Below, piece by piece: positions 4,883 to 5,819 of a stretch of DNA of 5,819 nt. Under the pieces are notes generated by a model. The model searched no databases and had not been told where the DNA came from. It worked only from the letters and a program-made list of their open reading frames with translations. How positions within the stretch are numbered: the first letter of the stretch is position 1; every line of letters starts with the position of its first letter. This DNA comes from Coxiellaceae bacterium (GTDB lineage Bacteria; Pseudomonadota; Gammaproteobacteria; GCA-013414725), in NCBI GenBank assembly GCA_013414725.1, contig CP058706.1, positions 16,448 to 22,266 of the forward strand, written 5' to 3'. Both the position numbers and the translations under genes were made by a program.

Positions 4883-5819
4883 GGCTGTCTTTCAATCGCC
4901 AATTGTAAAAAGTGAGTTGAGCAAGAAATACAAGGATCATAATTACGGATAATCATTTCACTGTAATGACGTAAATTTTCTATGGACTGCTCTAAGCCAT
5001 AACTTTCCAAAGAAGTACGTAAATCTGTACAGATCCGTGCCTGGTTTTGGCTAGTTGGAGGAATGATATTGGCCGCAGAAATACGGCCTTGAGTATCAAG
5101 TTGATAACGATGCCATAATAATCCTCGGGGAGCTTCGGTTACTCCATAACCAATACCTTGCTTTGCAACCACAGGCAAATTTGAAGCAGTAGGATAACTA
5201 TAATTTTGTAAAATCTGGTGAGCGGTATAGACTGCATAATAACATTCAATAGCCCGCGCAATAATACTGTGAAATAGATTATTACTCGGCAAAGAAAATT
5301 TTATTTCTGCTATTAAATCCAAGATGACCGATGGCAATTTAGTATGGTGCAAGTTTAATCGCGCTAATGGGCCCACTAAATAGTCTTCACCTTGCCACAA
5401 ACTGTATAAAGCATTGGAGTACAACACTTGTTGTTCTTGCACATAATCAGTCAAGTTTTGTGCCATTATTTTGACACCCTTGCTTGTAACAATTTGATCA
5501 CCCATCATGGGATAATCACTTATTTCATCTACAGCAACAGACATAAAAGATTGTGTCTGCTCGGGCAAAGACAAACTAGCTGTCCAACGTACTAATTCAA
5601 CAACATCGCTCAATGCTTGTTGAGCGTGTGGTAATAATTCAGCCACTTGTTGCAATGTAGGTGCACGATAAAAACCACCGATACAAGCACCCACTGGATG
5701 GACTGAACGTGCGCCCAATAATTTAATTAAAGCATTACCAAAGGCTTGCAAACGAATGCCTCGCTGTAAAAGATGAGGATGGTCTTTTGCCATAGCCAAA
5801 GCTGAAGGATAACCTAAAA
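4879..5819 (-). CDS. [NiFe]-hydrogenase large (alpha) subunit, group 3 type, 5' partial
   Basis: The catalytic subunit of a cytoplasmic hydrogenase that interconverts H2 with protons and reduced NAD(P). The frame is open to the right edge (LGYPSALAMAKDHP), so the N-terminus with the first CxxC nickel ligands lies outside the window; about 310 residues are visible of the 420-430 usual in the family. Seen here are GARSVHPVGACIGGF, the His-Pro/Gly-Gly second conserved block; VTEAPRGLLWHRY, with the EAPRG motif near the active site; and the C-terminal DPCISCSTH, whose two cysteines (codons at 4930-4932 and 4921-4923) bind the Ni-Fe centre. The chain continues ten residues past the histidine (FLQLAIERQP), the tail removed by the adjacent peptidase. 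The RNYDPCISCS end resembles group 3b/sulfhydrogenase alpha subunits more than the HoxH (3d) consensus DPCLSCATH; that subgroup call is moderate. Partner beta, gamma and delta subunits would be expected just upstream, off the window. Confidence 0.9.
   Translation of the reverse strand, partial: LGYPSALAMAKDHPHLLQRGIRLQAFGNALIKLLGARSVHPVGACIGGFYRAPTLQQVAELLPHAQQALSDVVELVRWTASLSLPEQTQSFMSVAVDEISDYPMMGDQIVTSKGVKIMAQNLTDYVQEQQVLYSNALYSLWQGEDYLVGPLARLNLHHTKLPSVILDLIAEIKFSLPSNNLFHSIIARAIECYYAVYTAHQILQNYSYPTASNLPVVAKQGIGYGVTEAPRGLLWHRYQLDTQGRISAANIIPPTSQNQARICTDLRTSLESYGLEQSIENLRHYSEMIIRNYDPCISCSTHFLQLAIERQP

Noticed and set aside
1..5819. CRISPR array, tRNA, rRNA or insertion sequence
   Set aside because: No regularly spaced direct repeats, cloverleaf, rRNA-like sequence or transposase motif could be seen.

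Overview
The window reads almost entirely on the minus strand. It looks like part of an AT-rich bacterial genome, probably a gammaproteobacterium that lives with or inside eukaryotic hosts. This is inferred from gene content: a [NiFe]-hydrogenase operon end next to a large gene made of eukaryotic-style signalling domains (OTU ubiquitin protease, P-loop GTPase, TIR), plus a GC-rich dispersed-type palindrome in an AT-rich spacer. Legionellales-like lineages fit this picture, but nothing here fixes the taxon.

Layout from the right edge. Positions 4879-5819 hold the C-terminal three quarters of a group 3-type [NiFe]-hydrogenase large subunit, best matched to the 3b/sulfhydrogenase alpha type. It ends in the nickel-binding DPCISCSTH motif and a 10-residue removable tail. 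Its stop overlaps by ATGA the start of the dedicated maturation endopeptidase (4397-4882). A spacer follows with a tiny Ala/Lys-rich reading frame (4333-4404), a weak promoter candidate and a good ribosome binding site for the next gene.

Positions 402-4235 appear to be one very large gene of about 1,280 codons, broken by roughly a dozen one-base indels. Only its first 279 codons (3396-4235, HEAT-like helices plus an OTU cysteine protease with its catalytic residues) are intact from a good start codon. Reading across the breaks restores a continuous protein: linker, P-loop GTPase (GITGSGKST, DFPG, THSD), helical region, coiled coil, an aromatic beta-rich insert, a second coiled coil, a Ser/Pro-rich linker, and a C-terminal TIR domain (FISYAW motif). 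The protein ends in Cys-Ile-Leu-Ser, a textbook CaaX prenylation signal. If real, this is a multi-domain effector or immune-type protein combining deubiquitinase, GTPase and TIR (NADase or scaffold) modules. In the assembled sequence it is a pseudogene, or an OTU protein plus a decaying tail, or a gene damaged by homopolymer sequencing errors.

Positions 58-401 are non-coding and hold a strong inverted repeat with 25-bp perfect arms. At the left edge (1-57) a further minus-strand gene begins with a good ribosome binding site. Only 19 residues are visible, weakly resembling the N-terminus of a PEP synthase/PEP-utilising enzyme.
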